Program-made: the position numbers and the translations under genes
Shown: in pieces, positions 23,084-31,323 of the stretch
How the letters are laid out: each line of letters opens with the position of its first letter
Numbering within the stretch: position 1 is the first letter of the stretch
The notes under the pieces: generated by a model
The model's database searches: none
What the model was told of the DNA's origin: nothing
Seen by the model: the letters and a program-made list of their open reading frames with translations, nothing else
Source of the DNA: an uncultured Gammaproteobacteria bacterium
GTDB taxonomy: Bacteria > Pseudomonadota > Gammaproteobacteria > Pseudomonadales > Pseudohongiellaceae
NCBI GenBank assembly: GCA_913054495.1
Contig: CAJXIY010000027.1
Span: 1-34,011, forward strand
Direction: 5' to 3'
DNA length: 34,011 bases

Positions 23084-23877
23084 ATGATGAACTGTTTGGC
23101 GATCTTGACCAATTCACTACTATCCGTCAATTTGAAACCCATATCCGCAAAAGCCGCCAGTTCCGTATCGGTGGGAAAACTATAGTAGTTCCCTGCCTGG
23201 ACTTGAGGTTCGGACACGGGCACGCCGGACCCCGCAATCTTTCTCACCGCTGCGCTCATCATGTCGCAGCCATCTATGTATAAGGCCAACACATGCCAGA
23301 GATAGGAACGGCCGGGTTTCACGGCCATCAATGTGGTACCGATGATTCGCCCGGTATCGATTCCGCCGTCGTCGATAGTGTGCAGGGTCATGCCGATCTC
23401 GTCATCGCCATTGAGCATGGCTCGAAACGTGGCCATCACGCCCTTGTATTGAGGGAGCAGGCCGGAGTGCAAATTCAGCACACCGAATCGGGGCACCGCG
23501 ATCACAGCCTCTCGTAGTATGCCGCCGTAGCGAATACAAAGCACCAGGTCCGGCTGCGTGCTTTTGAATTGCTCGAAATCCGAGCTGTTGATGGCATTGA
23601 GTTCTAGTATCTCTCTGCCGATGTCCTTGCCGATTGCATCGAAGGTTTTTAATGCTGCGCTGTCGATACCCAGGGCAGTGGCTAGCGGGAAAACGATATT
23701 ATTAAACAGTCGCTGTTCATAGAAATTAAGATCCAAGAGCGCTTGCGGCAGCGTGTCAGATTTCCCCACTTTGGCAGAAAGAAAAATATAGAGTTCGTGA
23801 TCTTGCAGTAGAGGCAGCAGGCGATTCAACGCGATACAACTGGCCAGGTCTTTGTTGGCGAGGATCGTGATTTTCAT
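23062..23877 (-). CDS. Formyltransferase family protein (Fmt-like)
   Basis: A 271-residue protein. ATG 23877 lies 20 bases after the CsaA-like gene, so the two form an operon. The family catalytic triad is visible: Asn135 and His137 in L-N135-L-H137-S-G-L-L-P-Q-Y-K-G and Asp174 in I-D174-T-G-R-I, at the spacing known for 10-formyltetrahydrofolate-dependent formyltransferases. The protein is shorter than methionyl-tRNA formyltransferase and lacks its C-terminal tRNA-binding barrel, so it more likely formylates a small substrate such as an amino sugar or another amine. The last residues (G-S-G-L-A-Y) and TAG stop are encoded by the palindrome at 23060-23083, suggesting that an insertion replaced the original end. 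Confidence 0.85.
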   Translation of the reverse strand: MKITILANKDLASCIALNRLLPLLQDHELYIFLSAKVGKSDTLPQALLDLNFYEQRLFNNIVFPLATALGIDSAALKTFDAIGKDIGREILELNAINSSDFEQFKSTQPDLVLCIRYGGILREAVIAVPRFGVLNLHSGLLPQYKGVMATFRAMLNGDDEIGMTLHTIDDGGIDTGRIIGTTLMAVKPGRSYLWHVLALYIDGCDMMSAAVRKIAGSGVPVSEPQVQAGNYYSFPTDTELAAFADMGFKLTDSSELVKIAKQFIMGSGLAY

Positions 23878-23897
23878 CAGGGGGTGGCCTCGGTGCC

Positions 23898-24236
23898 TTA
23901 GATCAATCTCACTCCATTCGGCACCTGGCTATCCGGCGCAACCAACACCACGGCGCCATCTTCTCGATGAAATCCGGTGACCAGGCACTCGGACATCATC
24001 GGACCAATCTGCTTTGGCGGAAAATTAACCACCGCCATCACCTGCCTGCCCAGCAGCTCATCTTTCGAGTAAAGATCGGTGATCTGGGCGCTGGATTTTC
24101 GAAGTCCGACTTCCTCGCCAAAATCGACCTGGAGTATGAATGCAGGCTTTCGTGCTTCGGGAAAATCATCCACCTTGATAATCGTCCCAACCCGCAGTTC
24201 AACCCTCTGAAAGTCTTCCCAGCTAATCGTTTCCAT
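23898..24236 (-). CDS. csaA: CsaA-like tRNA-binding domain protein
   Basis: A 112-residue OB-fold protein. ATG 24236 is preferred (M-E-T-I-S-W-E-D-F) over an in-frame TTG four codons upstream; GGGA precedes it. The signature [12 protein letters not shown], then [23 protein letters not shown] and [18 protein letters not shown] matches PF01588 tRNA-binding proteins of the CsaA group, which form dimers and bind tRNA; a chaperone or secretion role was proposed for the Bacillus protein. Full family length. It is upstream of, and probably cotranscribed with, the formyltransferase gene. Confidence 0.92.
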   Translation of the reverse strand: METISWEDFQRVELRVGTIIKVDDFPEARKPAFILQVDFGEEVGLRKSSAQITDLYSKDELLGRQVMAVVNFPPKQIGPMMSECLVTGFHREDGAVVLVAPDSQVPNGVRLI

Positions 24237-24274
24237 GACCCATCCCAATTCAGAGGTGCCCTAGCGCCCTGGAT

Positions 24275-25783
24275 TCAACTCGCCGGTACCAGTTTACGCA
24301 CGCGACCATCACCCTTGCTCAATAGATAAAGCTCACCGTCACTGTCTATTCCCATGCGTAGATCTGACCGGTTGCGCGGTGAATATCTGTTGGGATAGTT
24401 TGACACGTCGTGAAATTCTCTCTCCACGCCGTCGAACTGGAGTCGAAGCTCCTGAATCAGCGCTGGTTTACCAGGGCTCAAGCCTTCGGCATCGATGAAA
24501 AACATTCTTCCCCGCACCATGTCGGCGAACACATACTTGCCCCGTAACTCAGGAATAGCATCGCCCCGATAAACGAAGCCACTACCTACCGCATTGCCTT
24601 CATCGTGGTCATACTGCGCGACCGGATAGACAAACTCCTGCGGATCATTTTCGGGCAATGGATAGACCGGGCCAGGTCGCGCACTTTCGAAGGCGAAGGC
24701 AGTAGCGAACATCCCTTCCCGGACCCTCCAGCCATAATTACCGCCGGCGACGCCGATGTTTATTTCTTCCACCTGGTTCTGGCCAATATCTGCCATGAAC
24801 ACCTTGCCATCGGTATCGAAGGAAAACTGCTGGGTATGACGCAAGCCATATACCCAGATCTCACTGGCGATCTCGGGATCGTCTATGAATGGGTTGTCTG
24901 CAGGTATGCCGTATTGCTTGAGGCCACCACCGCCTAGCGGATCGATACGCATGATAGAAGACATGGGCGTGACCAAGGACTGACCATTTTCCTCTGGGTC
25001 GTGGGCACCACCGCCATCACCCAGGCTGACATATAAAATGCCATAGTCGGCCGATCCGGGAGCGGCGTAGGGGTTGAACTTGATGGTGCCGATGTTGTGA
25101 TTCTGATCGAACTGGCCGATGCGAAAGATCTCTCGCGAGGAACCGGAAAAACCATTCGAGCTGGGATCGTCGGCGGTCCATTCCCGAATAACACTCTCAT
25201 GATTGCCGGCAGCATCGTCCAGGTAGTTGGCGTAGCCATGATCCGAGGGCGAACTATAGGCGGTGTAAAACTTCCCGTAACCAGGCTCGCCTGGTTTGGA
25301 AAAGTCGGGGTGGAAAGTAAAACCTGCCAGACCCGTCTCGTTGGCGAAGGTGGCATCGCTGAAACCAACTGCCTGCTGCCGCAGATCCAGGTAGACCTGA
25401 AGCTGCGCGCCAGCGCGGTCCGTGACATACAACAATCCCCGCGTGTCGTTTATCATCAGCCGCCCGGAGCCGTCCCTGACCGGTAACAAGTATTGCAGGC
25501 GGGCAAATGCCGGGTGCGCCCCTTCGCTGTTTACATCCTGGGTTCTCGGTAGTTGCAGGAATCCGACCACGCCCACTACAATGTTGCCCTTGGCGATTTT
25601 CGTGGGTATCGGATCTGCTAAGGCTTCCGCACTCTCGGCAGCACTGGTGACAACAGGAAACAGAAGCAGACTCACCGTCACCAGGGCACATCCTGTTATT
25701 ATCATGCTGTTCCAACTCCTCGAGATAATTTCCTGTAGTGGCTTTCGCGTCGGCACAAGCCGCAATGGAACTCGATTAACCAT
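24275..25783 (-). CDS. PQQ-dependent sugar dehydrogenase (glucose/sorbosone dehydrogenase family), exported
   Basis: A 502-residue protein. ATG 25783 has GAGGG eight bases upstream; ATG 25705 also has a GAGGAG site and would place the signal peptide (hydrophobic core, then V-T-S-A-A-E) right at the N-terminus. Family blocks of PF07995: G-L-A-G-F-T-F-H-P-D-F, Q-F-D-Q-N-H-N-I-G-T-I-K-F-N-P, L-Y-V-S-L-G-D-G-G, W-V-Y-G-L-R-H-T-Q-Q-F-S-F-D, A-D-I-G-Q-N-Q-V-E-E-I-N and G-G-N-Y-G-W. This is the six-bladed propeller of soluble glucose dehydrogenases and Yli-type aldose dehydrogenases, which oxidise sugars in the periplasm. No PQQ synthesis genes are in view. Sugar specificity unknown. Confidence 0.9.
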   Translation of the reverse strand: MVNRVPLRLVPTRKPLQEIISRSWNSMIITGCALVTVSLLLFPVVTSAAESAEALADPIPTKIAKGNIVVGVVGFLQLPRTQDVNSEGAHPAFARLQYLLPVRDGSGRLMINDTRGLLYVTDRAGAQLQVYLDLRQQAVGFSDATFANETGLAGFTFHPDFSKPGEPGYGKFYTAYSSPSDHGYANYLDDAAGNHESVIREWTADDPSSNGFSGSSREIFRIGQFDQNHNIGTIKFNPYAAPGSADYGILYVSLGDGGGAHDPEENGQSLVTPMSSIMRIDPLGGGGLKQYGIPADNPFIDDPEIASEIWVYGLRHTQQFSFDTDGKVFMADIGQNQVEEINIGVAGGNYGWRVREGMFATAFAFESARPGPVYPLPENDPQEFVYPVAQYDHDEGNAVGSGFVYRGDAIPELRGKYVFADMVRGRMFFIDAEGLSPGKPALIQELRLQFDGVEREFHDVSNYPNRYSPRNRSDLRMGIDSDGELYLLSKGDGRVRKLVPAS

Positions 25784-25891
25784 TACAATTCCCTCTGTAA
25801 GATTGAGAATGTAGAATATATTGTGTCAACCATATAGCAATCTCAATAACAAAAAAAGCTGAATCTATATGCAAGATTCCAAAGATGAAAC

Positions 25892-25909
25892 CCCGCGCTT
25901 CGCCGTGGG
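25892..25909 (-). terminator. Possible terminator downstream of the AlkZ-like gene
   Basis: Arms 25892-25897 and 25904-25909 can form a six-pair stem (one G:T pair) around a six-base loop, 18 bases past the stop at 25927 on the minus strand. The run after it is only moderately T-rich (GTTTCATCTTT), so termination would be weak. Confidence 0.3.
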
Positions 25910-25926
25910 AAATGGCATCGCTGAGA

Positions 25927-27114
25927 TCATCCTGGATCGGTCCTAGCCCATTGGGGTGACGCGTCGCAGCCTGTAATCCTATGTAGCCGTATGGTCTCAC
26001 AGTCATTGAATACAACAAATTTTTGTAATTCTGGCCATAGCGCATCGAAAAACCTGTCTGCACTGCGTACCGATTTCTCCAGATGCAAATGCAGTATATG
26101 GAATACCTTATCCTTCCTCGATGCCTTCGCATCCATGCGTGCAACCAGCTTGTTACTTTGCAATATTGGTAGACAATAGTAACCAAACCTGCGCTTCGCC
26201 TTCGGAACATAACATTCGATCTGGTAATCGAAGGCAAAAAGTTCGTTCATGCGCCGGCGTTGAATAATGGCATTATCAAATGGAGACAGTATTCGTAGCC
26301 TGGCTCGCGGGGTTTTCGTCTCCAGCCATTCCAGTGCCGACGGGAAACAGAGGTACTCCCTGCCATCCACCTGCACAGTCGCCAGTAGATTTTCTTCTAC
26401 CATATCTTTCGCTACCTGGCGCGCTAGCGGGCCCATTCCCTTTCTCAGGTAGATAGTCTCCTTAACCTGCCCCAGACCATGGCTGCGCAGGTAACTGCTG
26501 ATCAGATGCCGACAATACTCGGCATCGCCGGGTATGCGAGTATCGACATCGTCCGGCAGCACTCGCTCGCGCAATTCATAGACTTTGTGGAAGTTTCTGC
26601 GCCTGGCAATCATCAGCTTGCCTTCCATAAAAAGCTGCTCGAGAGCAATCTTCGAAGGCGCCAGTGCCCACATTTCCTTGCTACTTTTCTTGTCGTTGAA
26701 ATCCTTCGCCGACAAGGGGCCTTCTGCACGAATTCGTCTCAGCACGTAATTGGTCTGTTTCGAATCTTTGGGATACCAATGGGTCTCGCCACTGGCGATG
26801 CGATTCATCCTGGGGAGCGCGTAACGATAATCCGTCATCGGCAAGATCGCCAGGGCATGGGCCCAGTATTCGAAGATTTTCCGATTTTCTTGCAGTTGAT
26901 CGATGTGGGCCTGACTGAATCCCGCTACGCGATTCCACAGCGTATGCAGATGGGCTCTGGCGACAACCGAGAGCGTATCAATCTGCACGTAGCCCAGGTG
27001 CTGAATCGCGTTTAATGCCCCCTCTACGCCGCCACCAAAACTGTGGCGACTGTACAGGCGCTGGCTTTGCAGGGCTAGCTTTCTGGTTTCTGGCAGGGAC
27101 AGGGAGATTGTCAT
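25927..27114 (-). CDS. AlkZ/YcaQ-like DNA glycosylase (winged-helix, PF06224)
   Basis: A 395-residue protein, near the length of E. coli YcaQ. It begins with an L-A-L-Q-S-Q-R-L-Y helix and A-L-N-A-I-Q-H-L-G-Y-V-Q-I-D-T-L-S-V-V-A-R-A-H-L-H-T-L-W-N-R. The Q44-I-D46 tripeptide is the Q-x-D catalytic motif of AlkZ-type glycosylases, which unhook interstrand crosslinks or alkylated bases. Further marks are F-E-Y-W-A-H-A-L-A-I-L-P and, near the end, L-S-P-F-D-N-A-I and Y-E-(C)-Y-V-P-like I-E-C-Y-V-P-K-A-K-R-R-F-G-Y-Y-C-L-P-I-L. ATG 27114 has a distant GGAG. It lies in a monocistronic setting; an antisense open frame at its 3' end is not a gene. Confidence 0.9.
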   Translation of the reverse strand: MTISLSLPETRKLALQSQRLYSRHSFGGGVEGALNAIQHLGYVQIDTLSVVARAHLHTLWNRVAGFSQAHIDQLQENRKIFEYWAHALAILPMTDYRYALPRMNRIASGETHWYPKDSKQTNYVLRRIRAEGPLSAKDFNDKKSSKEMWALAPSKIALEQLFMEGKLMIARRRNFHKVYELRERVLPDDVDTRIPGDAEYCRHLISSYLRSHGLGQVKETIYLRKGMGPLARQVAKDMVEENLLATVQVDGREYLCFPSALEWLETKTPRARLRILSPFDNAIIQRRRMNELFAFDYQIECYVPKAKRRFGYYCLPILQSNKLVARMDAKASRKDKVFHILHLHLEKSVRSADRFFDALWPELQKFVVFNDCETIRLHRITGCDASPQWARTDPG

Positions 27115-27359
27115 GGGTAATAATACTCCGTGTAATCTACATCGATGGCAAGACCGGCGGCGTATTTACGGCAGTTACGAAACCCGCCTAATTGCGAGGA
27201 TTTACCATGGAGATGGCTATCGTTGATTGAGCTCGGACAAACTGAGGGGTACTATTTGCAGAATTGGAGTTTTAGTCACCAGCCCTTAAGGGTACCTTGG
27301 CTGTCAGAGGTCAGAGGTTCAAGTAGTTGAAAAAATTGGGGAAACTTTCAATATTGTAG
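27115..27359. other. Non-coding stretch between the AlkZ-like gene and a gene remnant
   Basis: No convincing gene. It contains a perfect 10-base palindrome CCCTTAAGGG (27283-27292) inside a possible CAGCC...GGCTG stem, and a GGTTCAAGT string that looks like a tRNA T-loop but has no partner arms. The 61-codon open frame at 27145-27330 has no family-like features. Confidence 0.5.
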
Positions 27360-27545
27360 GCACTATCCATAGGCTTCAGCAGTTGTTCCTGGCCCAGATG
27401 GATAGCAGACAGCGATGAAGCCAGTGGTAGTTACAGCTTTGTCGCAGCATGTGATGGCAAACTCACCCTGTTTGCCAACGACAGTTATGACTTCTACGGC
27501 AATAACGTAGGCTTCGCCAATATTTCTCTGTCGCGGGTAAACTGA
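27360..27545 (+). pseudogene. 3' remnant of a secreted carbohydrate-binding (LecA-like) protein gene
   Basis: An open stretch of 61 codons with no start codon ends at TGA 27543. Its translation includes G-S-Y-S-F-V-A-A, C-D-G-K-L-T-L-F-A-N-D-S-Y-D-F-Y and G-N-N-V-G-F-A-N-I-S-L-S-R-V-N. The pattern G-K-L-x-L-F-x-N-D-x-x-x-x-Y-x-N-N-x-G-x-x-x-V/I-x-V resembles the end of PA-IL/LecA-type galactose-binding and related beta-sandwich modules on secreted proteins. Upstream, the frame hits TAG at 27357. This looks like the surviving tail of a deleted gene. Confidence 0.6.
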
Positions 27546-27573
27546 TTGCCATCACTCCACCTCGTAGGAGTGA

Positions 27574-28008
27574 ATGATGCACACTGTAAAACAGATATTA
27601 GGACAAAAAGAATCTAACGAAATCTGGTCAATTAGGCCGGATGCCACGGTGTTGGAGGCCATTCAGGTAATGGCGGACAAACGCGCAGGCGCCCTGCTGG
27701 TGATGGAGGGTCCCGGCCTCAAAGGCATCATCTCCGAGCGGGACTATGCCCGTGAAGTTATCCTCAAGGGACGCTCTTCCAAAGACACCCTCGTCGGCGA
27801 AATCATGAGTACTAATCTCATCACCGTGCCCTCCACCCAGAGCGTCGACTCCTCCCTGGCTATCATGTCAGAAAATCACATTCGTCACCTGCCAATTGTT
27901 GACGACGACACCGTGGTTGGCGTTCTCTCCCTGGGCGACCTGGTCAAGGATGTGATTAACGATCAACAATCCACCATAGAACAGCTGGAAAATTATATTC
28001 GCGGCTAG
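27574..28008 (+). CDS. Tandem CBS domain protein
   Basis: A 144-residue protein made of two CBS domains. First: I-R-P-D-A-T-V-L-E-A-I-Q-V-M-A-D-K-R-A-G-A-L-L-V with G-I-I-S-E-R-D-Y-A-R-E-V; second: I-M-S-T-N-L-I-T-V-P-S-T-Q-S-V-D-S-S-L-A-I-M then H-I-R-H-L-P-I-V-D-D-D-T-V-V-G-V-L-S-L-G-D-L-V. The G-x-(I/L)-(S/T)-x-x-D signature in each binds the ribose-phosphate of an adenosyl ligand. The E-R-D-Y-A-R pattern is common in stand-alone CBS proteins of Proteobacteria. Two ATGs stand in tandem (27574 and 27577); AGGAG at 27566-27570 suits the second better. The effector and target are unknown; transcribed alone. Confidence 0.93.
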   Translation: MMHTVKQILGQKESNEIWSIRPDATVLEAIQVMADKRAGALLVMEGPGLKGIISERDYAREVILKGRSSKDTLVGEIMSTNLITVPSTQSVDSSLAIMSENHIRHLPIVDDDTVVGVLSLGDLVKDVINDQQSTIEQLENYIRG

Positions 28009-28025
28009 CCCGGTTGTCGCGGGCT
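28007..28025 (+). terminator. Possible hairpin at the end of the CBS gene
   Basis: AGCCCG at 28007-28012 pairs with CGGGCT at 28020-28025 around a seven-base loop, starting within the stop codon. No T-run follows, so an intrinsic terminator is doubtful; it may act as a transcript-end stabiliser. Confidence 0.3.
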
Positions 28026-28079
28026 CAGCCAGGACATGAAAGTTCAGACAACTGCTCAGCCTCTTATTAAGTAACTGGG

Positions 28080-29585
28080 CTATAGCTCCGATTGCTCCAC
28101 CATAAAAACACCGACATCGGTTGGCAGAAATCGCAGCCGCTGATTGATACAGGCCGGTTGCTCTCCCACGACGTGACTCACATAGACCAGATTCGTATGT
28201 GCCTGTGAGGCAATGACATCAAGGGTTTGCAGGATGAGCCGTCGATGATAGTCATCCAGCCCTACGCAGGGCTCATCGAGAATCAACACCCGCGGATGTT
28301 TCACCATCGCCCGGGCTAACAGCGCCAGGCGCTGCTGACCGAACGAGATTTCGTGATAGTAGTGCTTCTGTAACTCTTCAATTCCCAGCGCGGCCAGCCA
28401 TTGCCTGGCACAGTCAAGCTCGGCACCGCCGCTGTCATCGTAAAGCCCTACGGAATCGAAGAACCCGGACACCACCACATCCAGCACCTTCCAGCCCTTC
28501 ACATACTTGTTATGCAGCTCGTTGGAGACGATACCGAACCTCGCCTTTACGTCCCATACAGTTTCGCCACTACCCCTGACTCTGCCGAACAGGGTAACCG
28601 CCTGGCCATAGGCCTTGTGATTCTCACCATCGATCAAACTGAGTAGTGTGGATTTGCCACAGCCGTTGGGACCTTCAATGAGCACGTGGTGATGTGGCTT
28701 CATGGTCCAGCTGACATTGCTCAGCACCGGGAGTGGACCGTAACCGGCATTGACCTTGTCGAGTACAATCAGAGGTTCCTGCGCGTCTTCATCGGCAGTT
28801 TCGTCAACTATCAGCGGTGGCAGCATGGCAGGAATTTCAGGCCGTCTGTTGTCAATCTTCTCGAAGGCATCACCTGCCCGCACCGTAGTGGCATCCCCCT
28901 GCTCGAGGAGTGACAGCTCATCCATGACCGCCATATGCGTTACGCCGGGCAGGATATCTTGCTGGCGACGACACAGTTGCAGACTACAGCAGTCATCGGT
29001 CAAATAGTGTTCGATACAATGGATGATTCTGGTTCGGGAATCCTTGTCTATGCTCTCCAATGGATCATCGAGAATCAGTAATTTGCAGGCACCGGCTCTT
29101 TTTGCATAGAGGGCACGCGCAATCAGCACCCTGCGTATCTGCCCCGACGAGAGAAACCGAATTCCCTTTTGCAGCACGCCCTGCAAGTCTAATTGGCTCA
29201 ATAATTCGCTCAACAGATCGCGGTCCTGCTCTGCATCGGAACGAGCGGAGTCGATAAGCTCGAGAACCACGGTGCCGGCATCCTCCACCTTGTCGCTGTA
29301 TTCACTGATATCCAGCCTGTTATCGCGCCGCCACAGTCGCTGCTGTTCCTCGAAGGAGACGACGTGAATATCCAGAGCAGGATCGAAGCCTCCCCGGTAG
29401 TGGACATAACTACCCGACTCGACACGCTTGCCACTGATGAGGTTCACCAGCAGGGTTTTGCCGGCACCATTAGGACCAAACAGACACCAGTGCTCTCCGC
29501 TCGCGACTTCGAACCTATCGATCTTGAGTACGGCACGCCGACCGATGCGGCAGAGAGCCTGCTTGACGATGAGAAGCGGAATCAT
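28080..29585 (-). CDS. modF: ModF-like protein with two ABC ATPase domains
   Basis: A 501-residue soluble protein with two nucleotide-binding domains, matching E. coli ModF in length and in the second-domain blocks G-R-V-R-G-S-G-E-T-V-W-D-V-K, G-F-F-D-S-V-G-L-Y and S-F-G-Q-Q-R-L-A-L. Domain 1: Walker A G-P-N-G-A-G-K-T (37-44), signature L-S-S-G-Q (145-149), Walker B L-L-I-L-D-D-P (169-175) with Asp instead of the catalytic Glu, and no switch-loop His. Domain 2: Walker A G-P-N-G-C-G-K-S-T (from 305), Walker B L-I-L-D-E-P (434-439), His471 in Y-V-S-H. The first site is therefore likely inactive and the second active. No membrane partner or molybdate genes lie nearby. Role of the family is unclear; a molybdate link is by name only. 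Confidence 0.87.
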   Translation of the reverse strand: MIPLLIVKQALCRIGRRAVLKIDRFEVASGEHWCLFGPNGAGKTLLVNLISGKRVESGSYVHYRGGFDPALDIHVVSFEEQQRLWRRDNRLDISEYSDKVEDAGTVVLELIDSARSDAEQDRDLLSELLSQLDLQGVLQKGIRFLSSGQIRRVLIARALYAKRAGACKLLILDDPLESIDKDSRTRIIHCIEHYLTDDCCSLQLCRRQQDILPGVTHMAVMDELSLLEQGDATTVRAGDAFEKIDNRRPEIPAMLPPLIVDETADEDAQEPLIVLDKVNAGYGPLPVLSNVSWTMKPHHHVLIEGPNGCGKSTLLSLIDGENHKAYGQAVTLFGRVRGSGETVWDVKARFGIVSNELHNKYVKGWKVLDVVVSGFFDSVGLYDDSGGAELDCARQWLAALGIEELQKHYYHEISFGQQRLALLARAMVKHPRVLILDEPCVGLDDYHRRLILQTLDVIASQAHTNLVYVSHVVGEQPACINQRLRFLPTDVGVFMVEQSEL

Positions 29586-29700
29586 GAATGGTTCGGTTTC
29601 AATTGTTCTTCACGCAGATGTTGCCACAGCATCAACTCATTTACAGAATCTTTTTCGACAGCGATTGCTTTTGCACAACTCACTCAGTAAGCTGCGCGCC

Positions 29701-30447
29701 ATGGATTTAAGCGCTCTGGACATCACCAGTTTCATCTGGTTTATCGCCTGCTGGATGGGATATAGCCTGTTCTCCCGGCGCGCGGCCAAGAAACGCAACA
29801 GCCTCGCCAGCGTGCTGTATCGCTACCGCATGGAATGGGTGAAAAAACTCAGTCAGAGCGGCATGAGCGAGGTGGACGCGGAACTACTGGCCAGCCTTGA
29901 AAAACAAGTGTCATTCCTGGCATCCACTTCCCTGCTAATTCTGGCAAGTCTGGTTACTGTATTGGGCACCGCCAGTAACAGACTCATGGATTTGTCGAGC
30001 CTGCGCTTCGTGACTGAGGTGTCCTTGGGAGTCATACAGATAAAGCTGATGGCCTTGATCTTCATCTTCATCTACGCTTTTTTCACTTTTACCTGGTCGA
30101 TTCGACAGTACGGCTTCTGTTTCATCCTCTTCGGTTCTTCTTTTCATACCGTGAAATATTACAAGGAGGCCGCTAGCTACAGCGCCATCGCCATCGATCG
30201 GGACTTCGAAGCCATGGCGAAGGTCCTGGACCGGGCGGCGCACAGTTACAATTATGGTATCCGTGCCTATTACTTCGCCATGGCGGCGCTGGCCTGGTTC
30301 ATCAATTCCTGGTTTTTTTTCGGAGCCTGCGCAATTGTGGTCTGGGTGTTATATCGGCGGGAATTCCACTCGAGTTCACTGAAGGCCATGGTCAGTGCAC
30401 GCAGGGTCGAAAATGTGCACGATGAAGAAGATATAAAATTCGACTAG
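29701..30447 (+). CDS. DUF599 family membrane protein
   Basis: A 248-residue protein from ATG 29701 (MDLSALDITSFIWF); the frame extends back to 29428, but that part overlaps the divergent ModF-like gene and lacks membrane features. Four hydrophobic segments: about 7-22, 79-97, 115-135 and 195-217. Family marks are W-M-G-Y-S-L-F-S-R, S-F-L-A-S-T-S-L-L-I-L-A-S-L-V, L-M-A-L-I-F-I-F-I-Y-A-F-F-T-F-T-W-S-I-R-Q-Y and a late G-I-R-A-Y-Y-F-A-M-A-A-L-A-W-F. These match PF04654 (DUF599), inner-membrane proteins of unknown function. The last 25 residues are charged. Transcribed alone, divergent from modF. Confidence 0.88.
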   Translation: MDLSALDITSFIWFIACWMGYSLFSRRAAKKRNSLASVLYRYRMEWVKKLSQSGMSEVDAELLASLEKQVSFLASTSLLILASLVTVLGTASNRLMDLSSLRFVTEVSLGVIQIKLMALIFIFIYAFFTFTWSIRQYGFCFILFGSSFHTVKYYKEAASYSAIAIDRDFEAMAKVLDRAAHSYNYGIRAYYFAMAALAWFINSWFFFGACAIVVWVLYRREFHSSSLKAMVSARRVENVHDEEDIKFD

Positions 30448-30470
30448 GGCAACTCTGGATAATGTCATCA

Positions 30471-31292
30471 TTACCCCCCTCTTAATTTATTAATCACTCG
30501 CCGGAGAAACTGCGCCGGGAGACTCCGATCTTCCGGCAGAGTGAATTGATCTGTCTCCGGAATCCAGAAAGGAAATCGGTAGCGGCGCCTGCGCTTGCCG
30601 CTGAACATCGGCGTAAAGTATCGACAGTTCTCGAAATAGTAGTGCGTAACCTGTGAATGCCGGGTTCTGGTTCTGTCTTTATAGGCTGCCCCGCCGTGTA
30701 GGAGATTCGCGTGCCAGATAATCGCCTCACCTCTCTTCACCAGGCCATATTCGGGGCTTAAGCCTTGCTCCTGGATAATTCTCTGTATGCGCTGTTCGTA
30801 CTCGGGATAATCATCGAAGCCCGGCTTGAGATCAAAATCCAGCATGGAGTATTCGGGTAATCGATGACTGCCTGGATAGTAAATCAGGGGTCCGTTGTCC
30901 TCATCGATGTCCTCCAGCGCCACCCAGACTCCAACCATATAACCGCCTGGCTCGGAATTAAAGTGCAGGACATCTGCATGGGGCTGCTGCTCCGTGGCAC
31001 GAGGAAAGTTGAGAGTCTGGAACGCTAATGGCTTCCGGCCCAACAGCTGCTCGAGGGCGGTGGTGACAGATTTATGGACGGCGAGTTGTCGCACTTCATC
31101 GACGAGTTTCCAGGCGTCCTGGACGCGGTCGATTACAAACTCCCCGCGCCGGAATTCCTGGGAATAATAGGGATGCACTTTCCCGACGATGTTATCGAGC
31201 AAATCGGTGGCCAAGGAAAAATCAACTTTCAGCACACCGCGGTCGTGGAATGAACTGATCTGTTCGGGGGATAGGATGCTTGCTGTTGCCAT
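30471..31292 (-). CDS. Phytanoyl-CoA dioxygenase family protein
   Basis: A 273-residue protein from ATG 31292 (MATASILSPEQISSFHDRG), which fits the family's N-terminus. A GTG at 31346 with GAGG nine bases upstream would add 18 residues and overlap the esterase gene's end, so coupling is possible. The Fe(II)/2-oxoglutarate site is visible: H-A-D in E-Q-Q-P-H-A-D-V-L, the distal His in A-N-L-L-H-G-G, and R in T-R-T-R-H-S for the co-substrate. G-P-L-I-Y-Y-P-G-S-H is the family's core turn (PF05721). Members hydroxylate lipids, small metabolites or halogenated compounds; the substrate is unknown. It follows the secreted esterase closely and is probably cotranscribed with it. Confidence 0.88.
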   Translation of the reverse strand: MATASILSPEQISSFHDRGVLKVDFSLATDLLDNIVGKVHPYYSQEFRRGEFVIDRVQDAWKLVDEVRQLAVHKSVTTALEQLLGRKPLAFQTLNFPRATEQQPHADVLHFNSEPGGYMVGVWVALEDIDEDNGPLIYYPGSHRLPEYSMLDFDLKPGFDDYPEYEQRIQRIIQEQGLSPEYGLVKRGEAIIWHANLLHGGAAYKDRTRTRHSQVTHYYFENCRYFTPMFSGKRRRRYRFPFWIPETDQFTLPEDRSLPAQFLRRVINKLRGG

Positions 31293-31323
31293 TGTTGAGG
31301 ACACCGAGCTCCACACCGGCTTT

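Noticed and set aside
25776-26237. Minus-strand open frame overlapping the 3' end of the AlkZ-like gene
   Set aside because: Different frame over a well-supported glycosylase C-terminus; translation lacks any family pattern.
27314-27326. tRNA T-arm-like string (GGTTCAAGT)
   Set aside because: No D-arm, anticodon arm or acceptor stem can be built around it.
27145-27330. Small plus-strand open frame
   Set aside because: No ribosome site, no hydrophobic or domain pattern, and it lies in apparently decayed sequence.
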